From: Rhodococcoides fascians NBRC 12155 = LMG 3623
Lineage (GTDB): Bacteria; Actinomycetota; Actinomycetes; Mycobacteriales; Mycobacteriaceae
DNA: 64,000 nucleotides
Direction: 5' to 3'
Assembly: GCF_001894785.1 (NCBI RefSeq)
Contig: NZ_BCWW01000001.1
Location: 930,001 to 994,000 of the forward strand
The translations under genes and the position numbers were made by a program. Positions within the stretch are counted from its first letter, which is position 1. Every line of letters starts with the position of its first letter. Shown here in pieces: positions 45,123 through 53,435 of this stretch. A model generated the notes under the pieces. The model had not been told where the DNA came from and searched no databases. It saw only the letters and a list, made by a program, of their open reading frames with translations.

Positions 45123-45201
45123 CGTGCGGCTCCTATGACCGTTCACAGGAGTCGGCGGCCGTGGACGGGCGCGAGGTGGAAGTCGATTAAGGTGGTTCGC
45201 G

Positions 45202-46164
45202 ATGACGGCAATGTGGTTCGGCCTGGCGGTAATTGCACTCGTGGGCGCAGCAGCGCTGCTCTACATCGACCGATCCAAGCGAGATCGATCCGGTCGGGTA
45301 CGGCAGATGTGGGCCAAGGCCCAGGGGTACGAGTACCGACCCCACGACCGAGAGCTGGTCACCCAGTTCTCGCGCGCCGCGCTGTCCAAGCCCGAGTTCG
45401 ATGTGGCTCTCGGCGTCGTCACCGGAGTTCGGCGTGGTGAGGAGTTCGTACTCTTCGACGTCGAGGAGACGGGCACCATCGTGGCCGTGCAGCGTTCTGT
45501 CGGCTCCGACGTCGATATCGACCTGAGGCCCCGCTCGACGCCACCTCCGCGCGACGAGGACATGCAACTGCTCGGGTCCATCGGACCGCGAGTGGTGTTC
45601 GCCACCGACGTCGACATCGCTCGTCGTGTCTGTGACCAGCGGATGGCGGCGTTCACCGAGTCGATTCCCGAGAATCTGCAGCTGTTGTGGAGTGAACAGG
45701 ACTGGACTCTCGGATCGATGCCCCTGACCAGCTCGGGGCGCGATTGGGATGCCGCGATCGATGCGGTGGCGCGACTGTCGGGGATGCTGCACGTTCTGCC
45801 GCCGGTCCGCGGTAGCGCCGTGTACGGCTCGCGTCCGGGCGGCGGCGAGTCCGTTCGTGATCGAAGCGATCCGGGTCGACCGTTGGTGCAGGAACCGCGC
45901 GTCGGGCCGCCCCGCAACCAGCAGTCCGGGAACGTCCCGCCGCGCGGTGTGGAGCCGCGCAGTGTCGAGCCTCGCGGTGTGGAGACGAGAAGTCCTGCTG
46001 CCGATTCTCGTCCGCAGGAGGCGACTCGACGGCCGAGTCCACCGAGGCCGGATCAGAGCGGACCGCAGGCCACGCGATCGGTGAATCCGGTGCGACCGGT
46101 GCCGCGTCCGCCCGTGTCCCGTCCGATTCCGTTCGATGCGGATCGGCGACGCAACCAACCCTGA
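45202..46164 (+). CDS. Membrane-anchored conserved protein (Rv0383c-like)
   Basis: 320 residues. One N-terminal membrane helix (WFGLAVIALVGAAALLYID), then a domain of about 190 residues (MWAKAQGYEYRPHD, DVALGVVTGVRRGEEFVLFD, DWDAAIDAVARLSGMLHVLPP) shared with a family upstream of pyrE in mycobacteria (Rv0383c), and a long Pro/Arg-rich tail with PRGVEPRSVEPRGVET repeats. Topology would put most of the protein on one side of the membrane; which side is unclear. Function unknown. Followed after 12 bases by the LemA gene. Confidence 0.8.
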   Translation: MTAMWFGLAVIALVGAAALLYIDRSKRDRSGRVRQMWAKAQGYEYRPHDRELVTQFSRAALSKPEFDVALGVVTGVRRGEEFVLFDVEETGTIVAVQRSVGSDVDIDLRPRSTPPPRDEDMQLLGSIGPRVVFATDVDIARRVCDQRMAAFTESIPENLQLLWSEQDWTLGSMPLTSSGRDWDAAIDAVARLSGMLHVLPPVRGSAVYGSRPGGGESVRDRSDPGRPLVQEPRVGPPRNQQSGNVPPRGVEPRSVEPRGVETRSPAADSRPQEATRRPSPPRPDQSGPQATRSVNPVRPVPRPPVSRPIPFDADRRRNQP

Positions 46165-46176
46165 TCATTCTCGGGC

Positions 46177-46797
46177 GTGCCTACCGGCCTCGGCGGCTGG
46201 GCACCGTTAAATTCGTACCTCGTGACGGTTTTCTCGGGCGTTGTGGTCCTCGTGCTGGTACTCGTCGTTCTCGGTTACGTCCTGAGTGTGGTGCGCCGCC
46301 TCGCGCGGTACCGCGGTCTGGCCGAGCAGAGCGCACGGCTCGTCGACATCGAGCTCGAGCGTCGATACGAGCAACTGCAACCGTTTCTGACTGCGGCCGA
46401 GTCGGCGGACCTGTCGGGCGACCTGCTGCGTCAGCTCGCCGGAGCGCGTTCGTGGTCCAAGGCAGTCCGTGATCGCGGACTGGGCCTGCAGGCGCAGGCT
46501 GCCGCCGAGAACGCTCTGTCCGCCGCCTTCCATGCGGTTCTCGACGACGCCGAAGCGCGCCGCAGTGTCGTCGGCAACTGGGCGTTCCAGGGGCCGGCCG
46601 GCGACCTGACGGTCACCGAGAAGCGGATTGCCGGCGCGGTGCGGGTGTACAACGACACGGCGTATCAGCTGTCCGAGGCCGTCGGATCGTTCCCCTCGTC
46701 GCTGGTCGCGAAGGCTCGATCGGTGACCGCGCCCGAACCGTTCGTCGAAACCAAGGAGTCCCTGGACGAGCACCGCGCCGCCGAGGTCGCCGCGTAG
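46177..46797 (+). CDS. LemA-family membrane protein
   Basis: 206 residues from GTG 46177. One membrane helix near the N-terminus (VVVLVLVLVVLGYVLSV), then the long helical LemA body: ERRYEQLQPFLTAAES and the signature VYNDTAYQLSEAVGSFPSSLVA. LemA proteins have an unsettled envelope role. It lies between the Rv0383c-like gene and pyrE on the same strand. The usual N-terminal LVxxRNxVDEAW segment is replaced by ARYRGLAEQSARLVDIE, so it is a divergent member. Confidence 0.82.
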   Translation: MPTGLGGWAPLNSYLVTVFSGVVVLVLVLVVLGYVLSVVRRLARYRGLAEQSARLVDIELERRYEQLQPFLTAAESADLSGDLLRQLAGARSWSKAVRDRGLGLQAQAAAENALSAAFHAVLDDAEARRSVVGNWAFQGPAGDLTVTEKRIAGAVRVYNDTAYQLSEAVGSFPSSLVAKARSVTAPEPFVETKESLDEHRAAEVAA

Positions 46798-46899
46798 GGG
46801 AGCGCTGCGCCCAGTACCCGGGTGCGGGTGGTCGAGAATCTCGGTGGGTAAGTTCGTACCGACCCGACCGCCTCATGGCACGACGAGAGGAACCCGAAC

Positions 46900-47448
46900 A
46901 TGGCTGACAGCGCTGCGAATTCGGACAGGCAGGAACTGGCCGATCTGGTGAAAGAGCTCGCCGTCGTGCACGGGAAGGTGACGTTGTCCTCGGGCAAGGA
47001 AGCCGACTACTACGTGGATCTGCGTCGGGCGACCCTCCATCATCGCGCAGGTGCATTGATCGGTTCGCTGATGCGCGAACTCGTCGCCGACTGGGATTTC
47101 GCGTCGGTCGGCGGTTTGACGATGGGCGCAGATCCCGTCGCGATGGCGATCATGCACGCGCAGGGCCGGCCGATCGACGCATTCGTGGTGCGCAAGGCAG
47201 CGAAGGCGCACGGCATGCAGCGTCAGATCGAGGGACCGGACATCGTCGGCAAACGTGTTCTCGTAGTGGAAGATACGACGACGACCGGCAATTCGCCCCT
47301 GACCGCAGTTCGAGCCCTGCGCGACGCGGGCGCGACGGTGGTCGGGGTCGCCACAGTCGTGGATCGGGCGACGGGTGCGGACGATGTCATCGCCGCCGAA
47401 GGGCTGGTATACCGATCACTGCTGGGCTTGGCAGACCTCGGTCTGTAG
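46900..47448 (+). CDS. pyrE: Orotate phosphoribosyltransferase
   Basis: 182 residues. Joins orotate to PRPP, giving OMP in pyrimidine synthesis. PRPP-binding loop RVLVVEDTTTTGNS, the flexible-loop VRKAAKAHGMQRQIEG, and the start VKELAVVHGKVTLSSGKEADYYVDLRR identify it. Start ATG 46900 has GAGAGGA nine bases upstream. Gene order around it follows M. tuberculosis Rv0382c. Not linked to other pyr genes here, as in mycobacteria. Confidence 0.95.
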   Translation: MADSAANSDRQELADLVKELAVVHGKVTLSSGKEADYYVDLRRATLHHRAGALIGSLMRELVADWDFASVGGLTMGADPVAMAIMHAQGRPIDAFVVRKAAKAHGMQRQIEGPDIVGKRVLVVEDTTTTGNSPLTAVRALRDAGATVVGVATVVDRATGADDVIAAEGLVYRSLLGLADLGL

Positions 47449-47449
47449 C

Positions 47450-47488
47450 CACTGTCGCGGCCGGACCGGGGGCCCGGCCGCGACAGTG
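47450..47488. terminator. Strong bidirectional hairpin between pyrE and the sortase gene
   Basis: Perfect 15-base stem (CACTGTCGCGGCCGG at 47450 with CCGGCCGCGACAGTG at 47474) starting just after the pyrE stop and ending 18 bases before the end of the convergent sortase gene. Confidence 0.8.
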
Positions 47489-47506
47489 ATTGTCTACAAG
47501 CCTGTT

Positions 47507-48115
47507 TCAGCGAATCAACTGCGCGACGACGACGAAGTTGTCGTCGGTCGGCTCGCCGCCTTGAACGTCGCAGTTGGCCAGGATCAATCGACCGGGCACC
47601 GATTTGCGGAGTTCGTTGTCCGCCAACAGTGATCCCTTCGGCAGGGGTCCTACGGTTTCGACTGCGTACTCCACAGTGCCGTTGGCCGTGCGTAATACGA
47701 CGGTGTCTCCCGGTGCCACCACCCGGAGTGCCTTGAACGGGGCGTCCCGCTTCGAATAGTTGTGTCCGGCAACAACTACCGTCTGCTCGGTCGAGGTGCC
47801 CGGCATGCCACTCTCGGCCCACCAGGCCGGTAGTTCGTCCACCGGGTTCAGCACCTGCCCGCTTTCCCCGCCGCGATAGAGGGGGTCCGGATGAATGGGA
47901 CTGCTCAGATAGGTCGACCCGTCCGCCGAGCGCAGCTCGATGTACTCCGGTCGAGAGGGGGCGACATCGCCCGTCGGTGCAGCCCCCGAGATCTGTGACT
48001 GCACCGGCGAACGATCGGGTGCGGCGATCCCGACTTCGTCACTCGCACAACCTGATACGAGAAGAACGAACGTCAGGATCGCCGTCCACAGCCAGCGGGT
48101 GTTACGAGGTGGCAT
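47507..48115 (-). CDS. Lipid-anchored sortase-like protein (class F type)
   Basis: 202 residues from ATG 48115 (MPPRNTRWLW). The N-terminus is a lipoprotein signal ending FVLLVSGC, so the enzyme would be held by a lipid rather than the usual membrane helix. The sortase fold is visible: His in VVVAGHNYSKRDAPFKAL, strand VVAPGDTVVLRTANG and catalytic Cys in RLILANCDVQGG. The Arg normally found before the last strand is absent from the stretch after the Cys (EPTDDNFVVVA). The 5' end overlaps the stop of the surface-protein gene by 14 bases, suggesting enzyme and substrate made together. Confidence 0.85.
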   Translation of the reverse strand: MPPRNTRWLWTAILTFVLLVSGCASDEVGIAAPDRSPVQSQISGAAPTGDVAPSRPEYIELRSADGSTYLSSPIHPDPLYRGGESGQVLNPVDELPAWWAESGMPGTSTEQTVVVAGHNYSKRDAPFKALRVVAPGDTVVLRTANGTVEYAVETVGPLPKGSLLADNELRKSVPGRLILANCDVQGGEPTDDNFVVVAQLIR

Positions 48116-49949
48116 CGGTGGAGCTGCGGCGACGCAGGTAGAACGCGCCACCGGCAGCTGCGACGACGACCACGCCGACACCGGCCAGGATCACCGGGGT
48201 GTTCGACGAGCTGTCCGAAGCGCCCGACGCCTCGTTCGAGGAATCGCCGAGTGCCAGATCGACCGGCGGGAGCTCTCCGGCCACGCTGACGACGCCGTTG
48301 TCGTCGGTGGTGAAGTAGTCCGCGACGGTGAAGGATCCGTCCTCGTTCTTCACGCCGACGAGCGAGACTCCGGTCTTGTCGACGACGACGGTGTTCTCGT
48401 CGACCTCGGTGACGGGTACGTCTTCCTTCACGGTGTTGCCGAGGTTGATGGTCCACTCGAACTTCGGTCCGCTGGCTGCCAATTCGGCTGCCTCGGCCTT
48501 GAGATCGGCCTCGGCCTTCGCCTTGGCGTCGGCTTCGGTCTTGGCGGCCGTTGCGGCGTCCTGAGCCGTCTTCAGCGTGGCTGCTGCCTCCGTGGCCTTG
48601 GTCTTGGCGGTCGCGGCTGCGTCGGTCTTGGCCTGCAGGTCGGCGTTCGCCGTCTCGACGGCCGTATTCGCCGTCACCAGTGCCGCTGCGGCTGCGTCGG
48701 CCTTGGCCTGCAACTCAGCGACATCGGCGTCCGACGGCGCGGAATCGAGTGCAGCCTGGGCAGCGGTTGCCGCCTCGGCCTTGGCGTCGGCGTCGGCCTT
48801 CGCTGCGTCGGCGGCAGTGCGGGCGTCGGCTGCGGCCTTCTCGGATGCAGTGTCTTCACCTGCGGCGGCCTCGGCTGCGGCTTCGAGGTTCTTCGCGTTC
48901 TGCTCGGCCACTGCGGCCACTGCGGCAGCGGTCTGAGCCTCGATGTTCAGTGCCAGCGACTTCGCGGCAGTGGCAGCGGCAGCGCGAACTGCAGCGGTCA
49001 CCTTGGCGAGGTTGAAGTTCTTGAACGAATCCTGAACAGCGGTAACGGAATCCGCGAGCGCCTTGTTCGATGCGTCGGCTTCGACCTTGGCGGTGGCGGC
49101 GAGTTCGGCCTTCGCGTCGGCGTCTGCGCGAGCCGCCTCGGCTGCGGCGGTGGCCTCGGGGTCGCCCGAGACGGCTGCGGCTTCGAGCTCCTTCGCCTTC
49201 GCCTCTGCCTCGGCTGCGACTGTTGCAGCGCTGTCGGCGGCGGCCTTGGTTTCGTCGGCCTTGGTCTTCAGTTCGGCAGCGGTGTTCTTCGCTGCGGTGA
49301 CCGCTGCGCTCGCTGCTGCGCTCTCGACCTTGGCGTTCGAGGCGGCCGTGACGGCGGCCTTGGCCTTGACGTCTGCCTCGGCAGCAGCAACCTCTGCCTT
49401 GGTGGCGTCGGTGCTCGCGGTGGCCTCGGCTGCCTTGGCCGTCTCGAGTCGTACCTGGGCGGCAGCCGATGCGGCTGCGGCTTCCTTGCTGGCGGCCTCG
49501 GCGTCGGCGATCGCCTTCTTCTCGGCGTCGGACAACTGCGGAATGACGTCGAGATTGACTGTGGCCGTGCCGTCTTCGTTGAACACGACGCCGCCGGTGA
49601 TCTGCGGCAGTGGACGAACGGCGGAGGGGGCTTCGGGTGTCGGGACTGCGGCTGCGGCGGCCGCGGCTGCGTCCTCGGACGTGACGGCCGGGACAGGAGC
49701 GTCGATCTGTCCTTCGGCTGTTGCGGTGCCCGATCCTTCTACTGCGGCACCCTGTTGGCCTGTGGGAGCGGCGGGTTCGACGCCTTCGGATTCTTCGCCC
49801 GCCGGTGCTTGAACCTCGGAGCTTTCCGGCGTACTGGGATCCTGAGCACTGGCGATTCCCGGTGCGGCGATGGACAGGGACAGTGCCATGGCGGCCCCGG
49901 CTGCGGCGAGGCGCGCCTTCTTGGACCTGGCGATCGACTTCTGCGACAT
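48102..49949 (-). CDS. Ala-rich coiled-coil surface protein with C-terminal membrane anchor
   Basis: 615 residues. Signal peptide ends at GIASAQDP. An acidic low-complexity stretch leads to a short beta-segment (ITGGVVFNEDGTATVNLDV), then about 370 residues of Ala/Lys/Glu/Asp-rich heptad-like helix (for example KAAEATASTDATKAEVAAAE), then a second compact domain (PKFEWTINLGNTVKEDVPVTE to LPPVDLAL), a Ser-rich spacer, one membrane helix (VILAGVGVVVVAAAGGAFYL) and the tail RRRSSTDATS. The helix-plus-basic-tail end resembles a wall-sorting signal, but no LPXTG is present; NTP just before the helix may replace it. Likely a stalk-like envelope protein. No enzyme motif. Confidence 0.82.
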   Translation of the reverse strand: MSQKSIARSKKARLAAAGAAMALSLSIAAPGIASAQDPSTPESSEVQAPAGEESEGVEPAAPTGQQGAAVEGSGTATAEGQIDAPVPAVTSEDAAAAAAAAVPTPEAPSAVRPLPQITGGVVFNEDGTATVNLDVIPQLSDAEKKAIADAEAASKEAAAASAAAQVRLETAKAAEATASTDATKAEVAAAEADVKAKAAVTAASNAKVESAAASAAVTAAKNTAAELKTKADETKAAADSAATVAAEAEAKAKELEAAAVSGDPEATAAAEAARADADAKAELAATAKVEADASNKALADSVTAVQDSFKNFNLAKVTAAVRAAAATAAKSLALNIEAQTAAAVAAVAEQNAKNLEAAAEAAAGEDTASEKAAADARTAADAAKADADAKAEAATAAQAALDSAPSDADVAELQAKADAAAAALVTANTAVETANADLQAKTDAAATAKTKATEAAATLKTAQDAATAAKTEADAKAKAEADLKAEAAELAASGPKFEWTINLGNTVKEDVPVTEVDENTVVVDKTGVSLVGVKNEDGSFTVADYFTTDDNGVVSVAGELPPVDLALGDSSNEASGASDSSSNTPVILAGVGVVVVAAAGGAFYLRRRSSTDATS

Positions 49950-50165
49950 GGAGATTGTGGCCCTTCGGTCAGTGGCAGCAGTGAGCTGCGCGCACCCGTC
50001 CTCCCACGCGGAACGAGTGTTGTTGGTGAGTCACACGAACAACCGTGATGACGTGACCGTAAACCAACCGGACGGTACATCGAACCGAAAAGTCCTTTAC
50101 TGAGGTATTGGTTACCAAAGTGTTACTGATGAGACGGATGTGACGAATGAGGCCATTGATACACG
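49950..50165 (-). promoter_or_regulatory. Long leader/promoter region of the surface-protein gene
   Basis: 216 bases without a gene, lower in GC near 50040-50150. On the minus strand GTAACA and GTAACC occur as direct copies 11 bases apart (50108-50125), the second within a perfect palindrome TTGGT-T-ACCAA (50108-50118, plus strand). Such spaced direct repeats are typical of response-regulator sites. A small hairpin and the expected ribosome binding region follow towards 49949. Confidence 0.4.
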
Positions 50166-50198
50166 CCGACGGCCGAAAGCGATGCTCTCGGCCGTCGG
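50166..50198 (-). terminator. Terminator of the MarR-MFS operon
   Basis: 11-base perfect stem CCGACGGCCGA (50166) with TCGGCCGTCGG (50188) and an 11-base loop, 23 bases past the MFS stop. Confidence 0.7.
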
Positions 50199-50220
50199 AT
50201 CCAGCGGTTGATCGAAAGGC

Positions 50221-51447
50221 TCAGTCGCCTACTGTCACCGCGCGGGCCTCGTCGATGCTGTGCGGTGCCGGCTCGTGTTCGTCCACGTGAGCGAGGACTT
50301 TCCGGCCGCTCGCAAGGACGACGATGGCCAGGGCCGTGCAGGCCGCGCCGACCCAGAACGGGACGTGCATGTTGGATTCACCGAGCTTGCCGGCCAGGTA
50401 GGGAGCGGCGGCACCGCCGGTGAAGCGGACGAAGCTGTAGGCCGCCGACGCGGTCGAGCGCTCCACCGGCGCCGAGATCATGACGGTCTCGGTGATCAGA
50501 GTGTTGTTGACGCCCAGGAAGAGGCCGGCCACGACGGTTCCGACGATCAGGACGGTCTTGTTCTCGGTGAACATCGCCATGACGCCGAGGTCGACGGCGA
50601 AGAGCAGGAGCGAGAGCATCATCATGTTCAGCGTTCCGTAGGCCCGCTGGAGTCTCGGTGCGATGAACACCGATGCCACGGCCAGGCAGAGGCCCCAGCC
50701 GAAGAAGATGAAACCGATCGAGTAGGTACCCATGTCCAGGGGGAACGGGGTGTACGCCAGCAGGGTGAAGAAGCCGTAGTTGTAGAGCAGTGCGGTGATG
50801 CCGACGGTCAGCAGTCCGCGGTGTCGCAGTGCCCGGAACGGATCGAGGATCGACGTGGTGTGCGCGGGCTTGGGGGTGTCCGGGAGCATGACGATCAGCA
50901 GGATGAATGCGATGGCCATCAGTACCGCGACGCCGAAGAACGGTCCGCGCCAGCTGAATCCGCCGAGTAGGCCGCCGACCAGCGGGCCGGTTGCGATTCC
51001 GATGCCCAGTGCGGCCTCGTAGAGGATGATCGCGCGGGCGACGCCGCCGGATGCTGCGCCGACGATGGTCGAGAGCGCCGTGGCGATGAACAGGGCGTTG
51101 CCCAGTCCCCAGCCGGCGCGGAATCCGATGATCTCGCCGACGGAACCGGACATGCCGGCGAGGGCGGCGAAGACCACGATGACGGCCAGGCCGGCCAGCA
51201 GTGTGCGCTTGGGCCCGAATCGGCTGGACACGACGCCGGTTATCAGCATCGCGACGCCGGTGACGAGCATGTAGCTGGTGAACAGCAGCGACACCTGGGA
51301 CGGCGAGGCGTGCAGTTGTTCGCCGATCGGCTTGAGGATCGGGTCGACCAGACCGATGCCCATGAAGGCGATGACGCTGGCGAACGCGACGGCCCACACG
51401 GCGCGCGGTTGCTTCAGCAGGCTGTCGGGGGAGGTGCTGGTGGTCAC
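50221..51447 (-). CDS. MFS drug-efflux-type transporter
   Basis: 408 residues from GTG 51447 (AGAGGAA upstream). Twelve membrane helices of the major facilitator superfamily, DHA1 drug:proton antiporter branch: motif A region SSRFGPKRTLLAG between helices 2 and 3, and motif C-like GPLVGGLLGG in helix 5. Its start overlaps the MarR stop (GTGA), so the pair is coupled. The setting suggests export of a toxic compound sensed by the MarR protein. Confidence 0.9.
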   Translation of the reverse strand: MTTSTSPDSLLKQPRAVWAVAFASVIAFMGIGLVDPILKPIGEQLHASPSQVSLLFTSYMLVTGVAMLITGVVSSRFGPKRTLLAGLAVIVVFAALAGMSGSVGEIIGFRAGWGLGNALFIATALSTIVGAASGGVARAIILYEAALGIGIATGPLVGGLLGGFSWRGPFFGVAVLMAIAFILLIVMLPDTPKPAHTTSILDPFRALRHRGLLTVGITALLYNYGFFTLLAYTPFPLDMGTYSIGFIFFGWGLCLAVASVFIAPRLQRAYGTLNMMMLSLLLFAVDLGVMAMFTENKTVLIVGTVVAGLFLGVNNTLITETVMISAPVERSTASAAYSFVRFTGGAAAPYLAGKLGESNMHVPFWVGAACTALAIVVLASGRKVLAHVDEHEPAPHSIDEARAVTVGD

Positions 51448-51905
51448 GAAAGAGTTCCTCTCTTTTCGCGATCGACGGGTTCGAGGATGCTGCGAAGCTC
51501 GCTCAGGCCGTCGGTCAATTTCTGGATTTGTTCCGGGTCTCGGTCGGACAGGTACGGGACGAGTCCGTCGACGATGTGACGGCGACTCGCGGCGAGCCAC
51601 CGATGGCCGGCCTCGGTCATCTCGACAAGCACGGCCCGCGAGTCGTCGGGGTCGGACGTCTTGGTCACCAGGCCGTTCTTGCCCAACTTCGCGAGCAGTG
51701 CCGTGGCCGAGGGCTGCGAGCATCGGTCCAACTCGGCGAAGGTGCTGATGCGCAGGGGCTGATACTCCTCGAGCAGCGACAGTGCCCGCATCCACGCTCT
51801 GGGCCATTCGTCGCTGCCGAATCGGGCAGCCAAGCGAACGAAGCGTGACGAACTGGTGACCAGCTCCGAGACCAGATCTTTGAGGTCGTCGTGGGAATGG
51901 CTCAC
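51444..51905 (-). CDS. MarR-family regulator
   Basis: 153 residues from GTG 51905 (VSHSHDDLKDLV); an ATG at 51953 in the same frame would add 16 poorly conserved residues. Winged helix: ISTFAELDRCSQPSATALLAKLGKNGLVTKTSDPDDSRAV with the wing tip DPDDSR. Dimerisation helices lie at both ends. Upstream is an AT-rich stretch with TATAGT, a likely -10. Probably represses itself and the efflux gene it overlaps. Confidence 0.9.
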   Translation of the reverse strand: MSHSHDDLKDLVSELVTSSSRFVRLAARFGSDEWPRAWMRALSLLEEYQPLRISTFAELDRCSQPSATALLAKLGKNGLVTKTSDPDDSRAVLVEMTEAGHRWLAASRRHIVDGLVPYLSDRDPEQIQKLTDGLSELRSILEPVDREKRGTLS

Positions 51906-51998
51906 CGGTTTATTGTTGCATACACTAACTATATATCGCAATGCGAGGCTCACCTGCCGTTGAAATCGGGTGGGGTGAGCTCGGGGAGTGAGAGCGGA

Positions 51999-52598
51999 TC
52001 AGTGTCGACTCAGTAGATCGGCGATCTCGCGATCCCACTCGGCGTTTCGGCGCCCGTCATATCGGAAGCGCATGACGTAGTAGAAGCCGATCAGCGCAGT
52101 GGCCGCCAGGATCCAACTTCCGACAGCACTGAAGATCGCGGCAGCGACGACATCCGACGAGGTCAGTGGCCGCAGGCTCAGCTCGCCGGCGTCGTTCACC
52201 CAGATCTGAGCGGTCGTACCGACCGGCGACCCGGTGTCGACGCTGACGCGGCCGGTGTGCTCGACGCCTCGGTAGACCCACTGCGAGGGAACGGCCGTCA
52301 CGGCGGCACCGTTGGTGGAGTCGAAGCTGGTCGCGGCAGTCGGTGCCACGGTTGCGACATCGGTCGTGGTGGCCGTCACCTGGTGGATCGACGTGCGCTG
52401 CTCGTCGAGTCGTTGCTGCTGCTCGGAGTAGGCACCGGTGCCGATCCACAGCGAGAACGGCACCATGACGATCAACAGGGTGACGACCCAGCGCTTGATC
52501 TGTGCCTGGCGGAGGTCGCAGTCGCGGAGAAGCGGATTGGGGTAGCCGGCGACCTCGTCACCTGCGATGCGAGTGTGCCCGGTGAGTTTGCGGCGCAT
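51999..52598 (-). CDS. Rv1733c-family membrane protein
   Basis: 199 residues. Two membrane helices, near residues 37-56 (VVTLLIVMVPFSLWIGTGAY) and 155-178, frame an extracytoplasmic domain with Thr/Ala-rich start and QWVYRGVEHTGRVSVDTGSPVG followed by IWVNDAGELS, the pattern of Rv1733c and its paralogues in mycolata. NPLLRDCDLRQAQIKR before the first helix is also typical. In M. tuberculosis Rv1733c belongs to the dormancy regulon, but no DosR box was seen upstream here. Function unknown. Confidence 0.85.
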   Translation of the reverse strand: MRRKLTGHTRIAGDEVAGYPNPLLRDCDLRQAQIKRWVVTLLIVMVPFSLWIGTGAYSEQQQRLDEQRTSIHQVTATTTDVATVAPTAATSFDSTNGAAVTAVPSQWVYRGVEHTGRVSVDTGSPVGTTAQIWVNDAGELSLRPLTSSDVVAAAIFSAVGSWILAATALIGFYYVMRFRYDGRRNAEWDREIADLLSRH

Positions 52599-52685
52599 GA
52601 TGGTCCCCAGTGCTTTCGAAAATGATCCGACCGACCTGTCCACGATGCCCACGCTCACTGCGAGTATCAAGCGATAGGGGTCAGG

Positions 52686-52697
52686 GTCACATGTGAC
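52686..52697. promoter_or_regulatory. Palindrome in the divergent region before the YhhN gene
   Basis: GTCACATGTGAC, a perfect 12-base palindrome 37 bases before the GTG at 52734 and 88 bases before the Rv1733c-like start. Possible operator; protein unknown. Confidence 0.4.
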
Positions 52698-52733
52698 GGT
52701 CGTTATGACGGATTCGCCCCGGAAAGGTCGGAA

Positions 52734-53435
52734 GTGAACATCGATCGGGTGGGATATGCCCGCGTTGCCGCGTCGGTAGCAGGTGCGGTGACAGTGCTCG
52801 GGGCGTGGACGGGCTCGGCACGGCTGCAGAAGATTGCCAAGCCGCTGATCGTTCCTGCATTGGCCACCGCTCTCGATCCAGCACACGACCGGGTGCTGGC
52901 GACGGGTCTGGTCGCAGCCACCATCGGCGACGTGCTGTTGATCGACCCGGACGACGACTCGGCGCTCGAACTCGGTGCCACGGCATTCGGAGTTATGCAG
53001 AGTTGCTACACGTTTCTGCTGTGGCGTCGTGGTGCGCGACCGGTTCTGCTGGACGCCGTTCCGCGATACGCGGGCTGGCTGGCCGCGTCGATCCTGCTGG
53101 CTCGACGCCAACCGGCGGTCGCCCCGACCCTGTCGGCCTACGGCGGCGTGCTCGCGACGACGTCGACGTTGTCTGCGCGGTCGGTCTCGCGTGGGGGTGA
53201 CCGCAGGCTCGTCGTGGGCGGCATCCTGTTCACGGTGTCCGACGCGCTGATCGTCCACCGACGGTTGTTCCTCACCGACGAACGGCAGCGCCGCACGGCG
53301 GAGGCGGTGATCCTGTCCACGTACGTGGCCGCTCAGATGTTGCTCGTCGACGCCCTGGCCACTACTCGTCGACGCCGTGACGGGGAAGCAGCAGAACCCG
53401 CTCTCGATGGGCCGGGTCCACTCGAACGGCGATGA
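52734..53435 (+). CDS. YhhN/TMEM86-family membrane protein (lysoplasmalogenase-like)
   Basis: 233 residues from GTG 52734 with GGAAAGG upstream. Seven or eight membrane helices. Family residues: KIAKPLIVP, GDVLLID, a second acidic helix pair and GGILFTVSDALIVHR. Animal and Legionella members cleave the vinyl-ether bond of lysoplasmalogens; actinobacterial substrates are not established. The last 74 bases overlap the convergent gene at 53362. Confidence 0.82.
   Translation: MNIDRVGYARVAASVAGAVTVLGAWTGSARLQKIAKPLIVPALATALDPAHDRVLATGLVAATIGDVLLIDPDDDSALELGATAFGVMQSCYTFLLWRRGARPVLLDAVPRYAGWLAASILLARRQPAVAPTLSAYGGVLATTSTLSARSVSRGGDRRLVVGGILFTVSDALIVHRRLFLTDERQRRTAEAVILSTYVAAQMLLVDALATTRRRRDGEAAEPALDGPGPLERR

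Noticed and set aside
47940..50048. A 702-codon open frame on the plus strand opposite the Ala-rich surface protein
   Set aside because: It is a Gly/Arg/Cys-rich mirror of a GC-rich repetitive coding strand, has no domain, and overlaps two genes with signal peptides and sensible sequences on the other strand.
49950..50165. c-di-AMP (ydaO-type) riboswitch before the surface-protein gene, considered because disA is in the window
   Set aside because: The conserved ydaO stem sequences could not be found in the leader.
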